In this document: in pieces, positions 17,819-24,713 of the stretch
How the letters are laid out: each line of letters starts with the position of its first letter
Position numbering within the stretch: the first letter of the stretch is position 1
DNA from: an uncultured Sphingomonas sp.
Lineage (GTDB): Bacteria; Pseudomonadota; Alphaproteobacteria; Sphingomonadales; Sphingomonadaceae
Length of the DNA: 64,000 nucleotides
Assembly (NCBI GenBank): GCA_913776045.1
Contig: CAJYOI010000015.1
Location: forward strand, 49,765 to 113,764
Direction of reading: 5' to 3'
Notes under the pieces: generated by a model
Database searches by the model: none
Told to the model about the DNA's origin: nothing
The model's input: the letters and a program-made list of their open reading frames with translations, nothing else
Position numbers and translations under genes: made by a program

Positions 17819-18271
17819 ATGCACTATCTCCACACCATGATCCGGGTCACCGATCCGGACGCCACCATCAAATTCTTCAATGTGCTCGGCCTGAAGGAAG
17901 TCCGCCGCCTGGAGAACGAAAAGGGCCGCTTCACCCTGATCTTTCTAGCCGCCGACGAGGATATGAACGCACCGGGCGAACGCGCCAAGGCGGAGGTCGA
18001 ACTGACCTACAACTGGCCGGCCGAGGACGGCGCGGCGCCGGAGATCTACAGCGGCGGGCGCAATTTCGGCCACCTCGCCTACCGCGTCGACAATATCTAC
18101 GACACCTGCCAGCGGTTGATCGACGCCGGCTATACCATCAATCGCCCGCCGCGTGACGGCCACATGGCCTTCGTCCGCACCCCCGATAACATCTCGATCG
18201 AACTGTTGCAGAAGGGCGAGCTGAAACCGGCCGAGCCGTGGACGTCGATGCCCAACGTCGGCGAGTGGTAA
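17819..18271 (+). CDS. gloA: Lactoylglutathione lyase (glyoxalase I, VOC fold)
   Basis: Glyoxalase I converts the methylglyoxal-glutathione hemithioacetal to S-lactoylglutathione. The 150-residue protein has the VOC pattern: [20 protein letters not shown] with the first metal His, [28 protein letters not shown] with the second His, and [11 protein letters not shown] with the C-terminal Glu. It is directly followed, after one base, by the glyoxalase II gene, so the two detoxification steps are encoded together. Confidence 0.93.
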   Translation: MHYLHTMIRVTDPDATIKFFNVLGLKEVRRLENEKGRFTLIFLAADEDMNAPGERAKAEVELTYNWPAEDGAAPEIYSGGRNFGHLAYRVDNIYDTCQRLIDAGYTINRPPRDGHMAFVRTPDNISIELLQKGELKPAEPWTSMPNVGEW

Positions 18272-18272
18272 C

Positions 18273-19001
18273 ATGCTGGAGGTCGTCCGGGTCGCGGCTC
18301 TGAGCGACAATTACGTCTGGCTGATCCACGACGCCGCCGCCGACCGGACGGTGGTCGTCGACCCCGGCGAGGCGGCCCCCGTCCTCACCGCGCTTGACGC
18401 GCGGGGGTGGCGAGCGGATGCGATCTGGACGACCCACTGGCACCCCGACCACACCGGCGGCAATGCCGCGCTGAAGGCACGCTACGGCTGCGACGTCACC
18501 GGTCCTGAACCCGAGCGCGCCAAGATCGCGACGCTCGACCACGGCGTCGGCGAAGGCGATACGGCTCGGATCGGCGATCACGTCGCGATCGTGCTGGAGA
18601 CCCCTGGGCATACCGCAGGGCATATCGTCTTCCACTTCGCCGACGACGCGCTGCTGTTCAGCGGCGACACGCTGTTTGCCATGGGCTGCGGCCGGTTGTT
18701 CGAAGGGACGCCTGATCAGATGTTCGCCAACATGGCCCGTTTCGCCGCGATGCCGGATGAAACGATCGTCTATGGCGCGCACGAATATACGCTGTCGAAC
18801 GGTCGGTTTGCCTTGACCGTCGAACCCGACAACGCCGCTCTTCAGGGTCGCGTGGTCGAGATCGAGCGGCTGCGGACGGCCGGTGATGCGACACTGCCGA
18901 CGACGATCGGGCTGGAGCGCGCGACCAACCCGTTTCTGCGCTCGCAAAGCGTCGAGCAATTCGCCGAACGGCGCGCGGGCAAGGATGCTTTTCGCGGCTG
19001 A
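18273..19001 (+). CDS. gloB: Hydroxyacylglutathione hydrolase (glyoxalase II)
   Basis: The enzyme hydrolyses S-lactoylglutathione to D-lactate and glutathione. The 242-residue protein has the metallo-beta-lactamase signature THWHPDHTGG, then ETPGHTAGHI, FSGDTLFAMGCGRLFEG and YGAHEYTLSN supplying the remaining metal ligands, and a C-terminal glutathione-binding part with TTIGLERATNPFLR. It begins one base after the gloA stop and completes the glyoxalase pathway. Confidence 0.95.
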   Translation: MLEVVRVAALSDNYVWLIHDAAADRTVVVDPGEAAPVLTALDARGWRADAIWTTHWHPDHTGGNAALKARYGCDVTGPEPERAKIATLDHGVGEGDTARIGDHVAIVLETPGHTAGHIVFHFADDALLFSGDTLFAMGCGRLFEGTPDQMFANMARFAAMPDETIVYGAHEYTLSNGRFALTVEPDNAALQGRVVEIERLRTAGDATLPTTIGLERATNPFLRSQSVEQFAERRAGKDAFRG

Positions 19002-19034
19002 TGCGTTATCCTCGGCCAGACGGAGGTTTCGACG

Positions 19035-19442
19035 ATGCGCATCATCCTTCCCCTCGCCGCACTGGCCCTGACCGCCGGTTGCGCCGCTACACCGCAGGAA
19101 ACCGCCCGAGAGGCGGCGCGCGACGCTCGCGACTTGGCGCGGCTGAACCGCGATCTTGCTGGTTGGACGCCCGGCCAGCCGCAGACCTGCATCCAGACGC
19201 GCAACGCCAATGTGAAGATCTATGGCGATACGCTCGTCTATGATGTCGGCGCGCGCCGGTACCGTACCGACACCAACGGCGGCTGTTTCGGGCTGAAGCG
19301 CGACGATATCATCGTGACGCAGAGCATCGGCAGCCAGTTTTGCCGCGGCGACATCGTCCGCACGATCGATCGGGCCGTCGGATTTCCGTCGGGCGCCTGT
19401 TCGTTCGGTGACTTCATCCCCTACACCCGCAACCGACGATGA
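19035..19442 (+). CDS. Lipoprotein, member 1 of a tandem pair (DUF6491-like)
   Basis: A 135-residue protein with a lipobox (LALTAGC) so it should be lipid-anchored. After a helical stretch rich in Ala/Arg (ETAREAARDARDLARLNRDLAG) comes a compact domain with Cys residues in TCIQTRNAN, NGGCFGL, SQFCRGD and GACSFGDFIPYT. The same Cys layout and the ending C-FG-F-PYT recur in the next gene, showing tandem duplication. It resembles the DUF6491 group as I recall it; no function is known. Confidence 0.78.
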   Translation: MRIILPLAALALTAGCAATPQETAREAARDARDLARLNRDLAGWTPGQPQTCIQTRNANVKIYGDTLVYDVGARRYRTDTNGGCFGLKRDDIIVTQSIGSQFCRGDIVRTIDRAVGFPSGACSFGDFIPYTRNRR

Positions 19443-19825
19443 AGGCCGCGCTGCTCCTGCCGTTCATCGCGCTGGCCAGCTGCTCCGCACCGGCCGCGAC
19501 GGGCGGGTCGAGCGTTGCCGCCGACTTGGCCGACGCGCTGAAAGGGCGGACGGCCGGCTCCCCACAGCGGTGCATCAACGCGTCAAACCTGGAGGCGCCG
19601 CGGATCATCGGTGAAACACTCGTCTACCGCCAGGGCGGGCGACTATGGACCACCCGCATCGAGGATGGCTGCCCGTCGCTCGCCGGCGACCCGCTGCTGG
19701 TCGTCGAGGTCTATGGCAGCAATCTCTGCCGCAACGACCGTTTCCGCACGGTCCCACGGGGGGCAAGCATTCCCGGGCCATATTGCCGGTTCGGCGAGTT
19801 CGTACCGTACACGCCGGCGAAATAA
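19439..19825 (+). CDS. Lipoprotein, member 2 of a tandem pair (DUF6491-like)
   Basis: A 128-residue paralogue of the preceding lipoprotein; its ATG overlaps the previous stop. It has a lipobox-like IALASC and matching landmarks: QRCINASN, IIGETLVYRQGGRLWTTRIEDGCPSL, NLCRNDRFRTV and YCRFGEFVPYTPAK. The shared spacing of four Cys suggests two conserved disulfides. It lacks the long Ala/Arg helix of its neighbour. A family-A repeat lies downstream. Confidence 0.78.
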   Translation: MKAALLLPFIALASCSAPAATGGSSVAADLADALKGRTAGSPQRCINASNLEAPRIIGETLVYRQGGRLWTTRIEDGCPSLAGDPLLVVEVYGSNLCRNDRFRTVPRGASIPGPYCRFGEFVPYTPAK

Positions 19826-19838
19826 GACCCTACCGGAT

Positions 19839-19931
19839 CGTCATCCCGCGGAGACGGGGATCAATAGCTGCTGAAGACGTGAGACCCACGCTGTTCAGCC
19901 GGAATTGCTCCCCGCCTTCGCGGCGATGACG
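19839..19931. repeat. REP-like palindromic repeat, family A (copy 2)
   Basis: Left arm CGTCATCCCGCGGAGACGGGG, right arm CTCCCCGCCTTCGCGGCGATGACG in the opposite sense, about 50 bp apart. It sits between the convergent lipoprotein and hslU genes. Confidence 0.8.
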
Positions 19932-19939
19932 GTAGAAGA

Positions 19940-21232
19940 TCAGAGCACGTACCGGCTCAAATCCGTATTCCGCGCGATGCTCGACAGCTGCTTTTCGACA
20001 TAGGCCGCGTCGATCGTCAGCGTCGATCCGCCGCGGTCCTCGGCATCGAAGCTGACCTCCTCCAGCAGCTTTTCCATCACCGTCTGTAACCGCCGTGCGC
20101 CGATGTTCTCGACCTCGGCATTCACCTCCGCCGCGATCTTCGCGACCGCGCGGATGCCGTCGGCGGTGAAGTCGATCGTGACGCCTTCGGTGCCGATCAG
20201 CGCCTTATATTGTTCGGGCAGCGACGACTTCGTGTCGGAGAGGATCGAGACAAAATCCTCCTCGGTCAGCCCCTTCAGTTCGACGCGGATCGGCAGGCGC
20301 CCCTGCAACTCCGGCAGCAGGTCGCTCGGCTTGGCGACGTGGAAGGCGCCGGACGCGATGAAGAGAATATGGTCCGTCTTCATCGGGCCGTACTTCGTTG
20401 CGACGGTCGTCCCCTCGATAAGCGGCAGCAGGTCGCGCTGCACGCCTTCGCGGCTGACCGAGCCGCCACGGACGTCGCTGACCGCGATCTTGTCGATCTC
20501 GTCCAGGAAGACGATGCCGTTCGCCTCCGCATCGGCCAGCGCGACGCGGCTGACATCGTCCTGGTCCAGACGCTTGTCCGCTTCCTCCTCGACCAGCTTC
20601 GCCCAGGCGGCGTGAACGTTCAGCTTGCGGCGTTTGAGCTGCGGGCCGCCGAAGCCCTTCATCAGTTCGCCGATGTTGATCATCTGCGGGGCACCGCCGG
20701 GAATTTCGAACGGAGTCGCGGGCGCCGCCTCCAGCTCGATCTCGATCTCGGTGTTGTCGAGATGGCCTTCGTTCAGCCGCTGGCGGAAGGCTTCGCGCGT
20801 CGCCTGGCTGGCGTCCTTGCCGGTCAGCGCGTCGAGCAGGCGCGTCATCGCCGCAGCCTCCGCCTTGTCCTTGACCGACAGACGACGACGTTCTTTTTCC
20901 AGCCGGATCGCTTCCTCGACCAAGTCGCGGGCGATCTGTTCGACATCGCGGCCGACATAGCCGACTTCGGTGAACTTGGTCGCTTCCACCTTCACGAACG
21001 GCGCGTCGGCGAGCTTTGCCAGACGCCGGCTGATCTCGGTCTTGCCGCAGCCGGTCGGCCCGATCATCAGGATGTTCTTCGGGCTCACCTCGTCGCGCAG
21101 GTCGGGGCTGAGCTGCTGGCGACGCCAGCGGTTGCGCAGCGCGACGGCGACCGCGCGCTTGGCGTCGGCTTGGCCGATGATGTGCTCGTCGAGCGCACGG
21201 ACGATGGTCTTAGGGGTCAAGGCGTCGTTCAT
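19940..21232 (-). CDS. hslU: ATP-dependent protease ATPase subunit HslU
   Basis: HslU is the AAA+ unfoldase of the HslUV protease. The 430-residue protein begins [28 protein letters not shown], has Walker [10 protein letters not shown], the pore-loop GYVGRDVEQ, an intermediate I-domain (about residues 110-240), Walker [10 protein letters not shown], sensor region LFIASGAFH and a C-terminus ending in LSRYVL, which docks into HslV. ATG 21232 was chosen over 21316, which adds an unrelated leader. hslV lies 43 bp upstream in the same direction. Confidence 0.97.
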   Translation of the reverse strand: MNDALTPKTIVRALDEHIIGQADAKRAVAVALRNRWRRQQLSPDLRDEVSPKNILMIGPTGCGKTEISRRLAKLADAPFVKVEATKFTEVGYVGRDVEQIARDLVEEAIRLEKERRRLSVKDKAEAAAMTRLLDALTGKDASQATREAFRQRLNEGHLDNTEIEIELEAAPATPFEIPGGAPQMINIGELMKGFGGPQLKRRKLNVHAAWAKLVEEEADKRLDQDDVSRVALADAEANGIVFLDEIDKIAVSDVRGGSVSREGVQRDLLPLIEGTTVATKYGPMKTDHILFIASGAFHVAKPSDLLPELQGRLPIRVELKGLTEEDFVSILSDTKSSLPEQYKALIGTEGVTIDFTADGIRAVAKIAAEVNAEVENIGARRLQTVMEKLLEEVSFDAEDRGGSTLTIDAAYVEKQLSSIARNTDLSRYVL

Positions 21233-21275
21233 GGTATCTTTCAAGCCGCTCCGCGTCTGTGGAGAGGTTTTCAGG

Positions 21276-21827
21276 TCAGGCGGCGCTGTCCAGCACCTCG
21301 ATCGTCGTGCGATCATTGGTGTAGACGCACAGGTCGGCGGCGATCTTCATCGCCTTCTTCGCCAGCGTCTCGGCATCGGCCTCATAATCCGCCAGCGCCC
21401 GCGCCGCGGCGAGGGCGTAATTGCCGCCGGAGCCGATCGCGGCGATGCCCGCCTCGGGCTCCAGCACGTCACCGTTGCCGGTCACGACCAAGGTCACGTC
21501 CTTGTCGGCGACGATCAGCATCGCTTCCAAGTTGCGAAGATATTTGTCGGTCCGCCAGTCCTTGGCGAGTTCGACCGCGGCACGCAGCAACTGGCCCTGG
21601 TGGCGCTCCAGCTTCGCCTCCAGCCGCTCGAACAGCGTGAAGGCATCCGCAGTCGCACCGGCGAAGCCGGCGATGACCTTGCCGTCGCCCAAGGGGCGGA
21701 CCTTGCGGGCGTTGGGTTTCATGACCGTCTGGCCCTGGCTGACCTGGCCATCGCCGATCACGACGACCTTGCCCCCCTTGCGCACGGATAGGATCGTGGT
21801 GCCGTGCCACACCGGTGTCTTGCTCAT
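21276..21827 (-). CDS. hslV: ATP-dependent protease subunit HslV
   Basis: HslV is the proteasome-like peptidase of HslUV. The 183-residue protein begins [15 protein letters not shown]; the first Thr of TTIL is the expected N-terminal nucleophile after removal of a short propeptide. [30 protein letters not shown] and [19 protein letters not shown] are typical. A family-C repeat occupies the 170 bp upstream, so the promoter must lie within or against that repeat. Confidence 0.97.
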   Translation of the reverse strand: MSKTPVWHGTTILSVRKGGKVVVIGDGQVSQGQTVMKPNARKVRPLGDGKVIAGFAGATADAFTLFERLEAKLERHQGQLLRAAVELAKDWRTDKYLRNLEAMLIVADKDVTLVVTGNGDVLEPEAGIAAIGSGGNYALAAARALADYEADAETLAKKAMKIAADLCVYTNDRTTIEVLDSAA

Positions 21828-21888
21828 GCGCGGCATTTGGGGGTGGTTCGGGGTGGGGACAAGGGGCCGGTTAAGTATCCGCGCCACG

Positions 21889-22003
21889 TCGTCAGACGGG
21901 GTCGGCTATGCCGACCCCGCTGCCCGGGGGCACCCATGAAAGTAATACTTTCATGGGACCCGTCGCCGTGGTGAGTCCTGATCTTGCTTACGCAAGCTCA
22001 GGA
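21889..22003. repeat. Composite palindromic repeat, family C (copy 2)
   Basis: The block CGTCAGACGGGGTCGGC...GCCGACCCCGCTGCCCG matches the 5666 copy. It is followed by a perfect palindrome CCCATGAAAGTA-A-TACTTTCATGGG (21933-21957) and a third hairpin TCCTGATCTTGC-TTAC-GCAAGCTCAGGA (21976-22003) that overlaps the holin stop codon. Three nested hairpins in 115 bp lie between hslV and the holin gene. Confidence 0.7.
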
Positions 22004-22405
22004 CGCCCGCGCCTTCCCCCACTCCCGCGCGACCGTGTACCCCAGATACCCCGTCCCGAAGAGCGCGTAGAGCGGCTCGGGTATCCCGTTCAGATACGCG
22101 TTCATGCCCTTCGCGATCGCCTCCGCCATCTCGGGCCGCACGGCCGAGATCAGCCCCATCGGGATCGCCCAGAGCAGCAGCGCATACATGACGTAGAGAA
22201 AGCTCGGCCGCGCGCGGCTGGTCCACGGGTCGGCCGATTGCGCCTCGCCGACGATCGCCGCCATCTGCGCCTTCGCCCGCTCCATGTCCTGCGTCCCCTG
22301 CAACCGCAGAAGTTCCAGCTTGGCCGCGTCGCGTGCCTTCGGATCGGGGATGATCTTGTCGAGCAGCCCTGCGACCGGGCCGATGATGCCTTCGATGATG
22401 CCCAT
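21998..22405 (-). CDS. Holin family protein (3-TM, gene-transfer-agent type)
   Basis: A 135-residue protein with an N-terminal amphipathic helix (MGIIEGIIGPVAGLLDKIIPDPKARDAAKLEL), a charged middle (DMERAKAQMAAIVGEAQ) and hydrophobic segments (FLYVMYALLLWAIPMGLISAV and PLYALFGTGYLGYTVARE). The conserved DPWTSRARPSFLYVM pattern matches the holin family tied to release of gene transfer agents. It would form pores that let the endolysin cross the inner membrane. The endolysin gene is 52 bp upstream and co-directional. No capsid or tail gene is nearby. Confidence 0.82.
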   Translation of the reverse strand: MGIIEGIIGPVAGLLDKIIPDPKARDAAKLELLRLQGTQDMERAKAQMAAIVGEAQSADPWTSRARPSFLYVMYALLLWAIPMGLISAVRPEMAEAIAKGMNAYLNGIPEPLYALFGTGYLGYTVAREWGKARAS

Positions 22406-22457
22406 GTTCCGCTCCTTGAAAGTTGACGAAGTTGAGAAAGTTGAGACGCGCGAGAGG

Positions 22458-22997
22458 CTAACCGATCCGGTTCGCCAGCCAACCGTACAGGAAGGCTTCG
22501 TTCGCCGGACGCCGCTCGGCCAACTGCAGGTAGCGTTCGCCCTGCAACGCCTCGACCGCCTTCAGCAGGACGCCCTCGCCCGTTCGCTCACGAACGCGCA
22601 GGAAGCCGTCGAGCGCGGCGAGCGTGCGGGGGCCGATGCGGCCGTCGACGATGATGTCGGGATAGTCGCGCGCGCCGCGGTTCAACGCATTTAGCGCGCG
22701 TTGGAGAAAGCCGGTGGCGACTGCCGGCCCCATGTTGACGCCGGTGTCGAACATTTCGGCGGCCAGTGTCGGTGCGCTTTCGGCGACACGGTCGAAGCCG
22801 GGGCGCTGCCAGTATAACCGGCGATAGATCGCCACCGCGGTCGTGCGCGGCAGGTGGCGCATGTCGCCATCATAGCCATGCATGCGCGCGGTCGCTTGGG
22901 TGATACCCCAGCGGGTCGGCCCGCCGCGGTCGGCGGGGTGGTCGCTATACCCGCCCTCGCGGTCGATGACCGCGTCGATCAACTGGTCGATGTCCAT
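22458..22997 (-). CDS. GH108 N-acetylmuramidase (endolysin)
   Basis: A 179-residue murein hydrolase. The N-terminus has DREGGYSDHPADRGGPTRWGIT, the GH108 signature with the catalytic Glu. AEMFDTGVNMGPAVATGFLQRALN follows, and DGRIGPRTLAALDGFL begins a peptidoglycan-binding part. It lacks a signal peptide, so it needs the adjacent holin for export. ATG 22997 follows an excellent AGGAGGG site; the ORF start at 23027 is less likely. Together with the holin it forms a complete lysis cassette outside any visible prophage. Confidence 0.88.
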   Translation of the reverse strand: MDIDQLIDAVIDREGGYSDHPADRGGPTRWGITQATARMHGYDGDMRHLPRTTAVAIYRRLYWQRPGFDRVAESAPTLAAEMFDTGVNMGPAVATGFLQRALNALNRGARDYPDIIVDGRIGPRTLAALDGFLRVRERTGEGVLLKAVEALQGERYLQLAERRPANEAFLYGWLANRIG

Positions 22998-23086
22998 AAT
23001 ACCCTCCTGTTGCAGAGGGCAGACCATCTAACCGCAGAAATCCAACTTTGACAGTATCAAATAACCTATATGGTTATATGAAGGAA

Positions 23087-23117
23087 AGGTCGCCGCGTCT
23101 GAACGACGCGACGACCT
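23087..23117 (-). terminator. Hairpin after the glycine-zipper lipoprotein gene
   Basis: On the minus strand AGGTCGTCGCGTC-GTTCA-GACGCGGCGACCT (one mismatch in 13 bp) lies 8 bp after the stop and is followed by TTCCTTCA, which gives a modest T-rich end. An AT-rich palindrome ATAACC-TATAT-GGTTAT (23061-23077) is close by. Confidence 0.65.
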
Positions 23118-23125
23118 CAACGCCG

Positions 23126-23539
23126 TTAGCGGCAGCGCACGTTGCGGCGATCGATCGCCTCACCACCCGCGGCACCCGCGGCACCGCCGATCAGCGCACC
23201 GAGCAGACCGCTGCCACCCGGCGCGATCGCGGCGCCCAGCGTACCGCCGACCAGACCGCCGACGACCAGGCCGGTCGTGCCGTCACCGCGGCGGCAATAA
23301 TAGCGGCCGTCGTTGCCGACGTAGACGCGATCGTTCGCGTTCAGGCGGCGCTCGCGATAGCGGGCGTTGTCGACATAATAGCGGTCGGCATAATAGCCGT
23401 TGTAAGCCGGATCGGGCCGGTCATAATCGTAGCTCGCGTAGCCGCGATAGCGCGGGTCGACGCCATAGCCGTCACCATATTGCGTGCAGCCGCCCAGTGC
23501 GGCGCCGGCCGCGACGATTCCGAGAACAAGGGTACGCAT
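23126..23539 (-). CDS. Glycine-zipper 2TM lipoprotein
   Basis: The 137-residue protein has a lipobox (LGGC) after MRTLVLGIVAAGAA, a Tyr/Arg/Asp-rich middle (YRGYASYDYDRPDPAYNGYYADRYY), the motif GRYYCRRGDGTTGLVVGGLVGGTLGAAIA and a second glycine-zipper helix (LLGALIGGAAGAAGGEAID). This matches the 17-kDa surface-antigen/glycine-zipper 2TM family, outer-membrane lipoproteins of unclear role in envelope stability. ATG 23539 was chosen because it starts the signal peptide. Confidence 0.85.
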   Translation of the reverse strand: MRTLVLGIVAAGAALGGCTQYGDGYGVDPRYRGYASYDYDRPDPAYNGYYADRYYVDNARYRERRLNANDRVYVGNDGRYYCRRGDGTTGLVVGGLVGGTLGAAIAPGGSGLLGALIGGAAGAAGGEAIDRRNVRCR

Positions 23540-23618
23540 CGGGGAACTCTCCTCCTGTTTCCCCCACGCCCGGTCGTGCAATGATCCACCGCGACGAAAG
23601 TTGCGCCTTGACCGATGT

Positions 23619-24068
23619 TTACTTCGCGTCGCTCACTAGCAGAAGCTTAGCCCGCGGACTGTCGAGCCCACCGACGACGACCTGATACTCGCCCGGCGTC
23701 AGGGCGAAGCGCACGATCTTGCGGATGCCCGAGCAGGCCGGGCCATGACCATGCGCGGTTGACGCGATCGGCGTGGTTTCGCGGAGGCGGTAGAGGTCGA
23801 TCCAGCCCTTCTGGTCGAGTGCGATGCCATAGGTGCCCGACGTCTTGATCCGAAACGCCCGGTTCGCGGCGCGCCCCGGCCGTTGTGGCAGCGGCACGTC
23901 GAGCATGCGGACGGTGCGGGGATCCCAGGTGTCGAGGGTGACCGCCTTGCCCGACGCGAGGTCGTCACCGGACGTACGCCAGCCGGCGAGCTGTGCGGGC
24001 AACGCCGCGGGGGTGGTCGGGCAGGCCGGTGCAGCGGCCTGGGCGAGAAGGAGGGCGGCGAGAATCAT
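23619..24068 (-). CDS. Secreted protein of unknown function
   Basis: A 149-residue protein with a short hydrophobic N-terminus (MILAALLLAQAAAPAC) that could be a signal peptide. The rest is beta-rich: GKAVTLDTWDPRTVRMLDVPLPQRPG, FRIKTSGTYGIALDQKGWIDLYRL, HGPACSGIRKIVRFALTPGEYQVVVGG. The two Cys could pair. The layout suggests a small beta-sandwich that binds a ligand, but no family is recognised. Its start overlaps the stop of the acetyltransferase upstream (ATGA), so the two are coupled. Confidence 0.75.
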   Translation of the reverse strand: MILAALLLAQAAAPACPTTPAALPAQLAGWRTSGDDLASGKAVTLDTWDPRTVRMLDVPLPQRPGRAANRAFRIKTSGTYGIALDQKGWIDLYRLRETTPIASTAHGHGPACSGIRKIVRFALTPGEYQVVVGGLDSPRAKLLLVSDAK

Positions 24069-24589
24069 GCGTCGATCCTAGCCGCGCTGTCGGCCGGAAC
24101 ATAGAGCATCACGTCGCACGTGCCTCCGGGCAGCCGCAACGTACCGTCGGATACCATACCGACTCGCGTCAGGATCGCGCGCGAGGCGGCGTTTTCTTCG
24201 TTCACGATCGCGACGACGGGCGCGATGCTCCGCGCCGCCGCCCAGTCGAGCACCGCGCGCACCGCTTCCGTCGCATAGCCCGCGCCGCGTGCCGCCGGCA
24301 GAAAGGCATAGCCGACATCGACATGATCGAGCCCGTCGCGACGGACGAGCCCGGCCATGCCGAGCTTCGCGCCGTCCGCCTTGCGCTCGACCAGCCACAT
24401 GCCGAAGCCATGCTGGGTATAGCCGGCCCGGTATTTCTCCGCGATCGCACGCTCGGCATCGGCCAGCGTCGCCACGCCGCGGTCGCCGATCATCGCGAGG
24501 AAGTCGCGATCGGTCAGCAGTTCGTGGATGAACGGCGCGTCACCGGCGACGATCTCGCGCAGGATCAGGCGGTCGGTCTGGGTGATCAT
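24065..24589 (-). CDS. GNAT-family N-acetyltransferase
   Basis: The 174-residue protein starts MITQTDRLILREIVAGDAPFI, the standard opening of RimJ/RimL-like acetyltransferases. VDVGYAFLPAARGAGYATEAVRAVLDWA forms the acetyl-CoA loop, and VNEENAASRAILTRVGM is the C-terminal signature. Substrate unknown. ATG 24589 is preferred to ORF starts up to 24715, which would run into the family-B repeat arm. It is coupled to the secreted protein downstream and divergent from priA. Confidence 0.88.
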   Translation of the reverse strand: MITQTDRLILREIVAGDAPFIHELLTDRDFLAMIGDRGVATLADAERAIAEKYRAGYTQHGFGMWLVERKADGAKLGMAGLVRRDGLDHVDVGYAFLPAARGAGYATEAVRAVLDWAAARSIAPVVAIVNEENAASRAILTRVGMVSDGTLRLPGGTCDVMLYVPADSAARIDA

Positions 24590-24635
24590 GATCGAGACTT
24601 TAGACCGTTCGTGCCAAGCTTGTCGAAACGCACAC

Positions 24636-24660
24636 AATCCTCCTCTGCAAGGGGAGGATT
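24636..24660. repeat. Single arm of palindromic repeat family B (copy 2)
   Basis: AATCCTCCTCTGCAAGGGGAGGATT is a near-perfect palindrome equal to the outer arm of the 44589-44718 element. It lies in the 124-bp divergent gap between the acetyltransferase gene and priA. Confidence 0.65.
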
Positions 24661-24713
24661 TGGGTTCGCGTTTACCTCTTCCCCGAGTCGCCCCGAATCC
24701 CGATATGGGGTCC

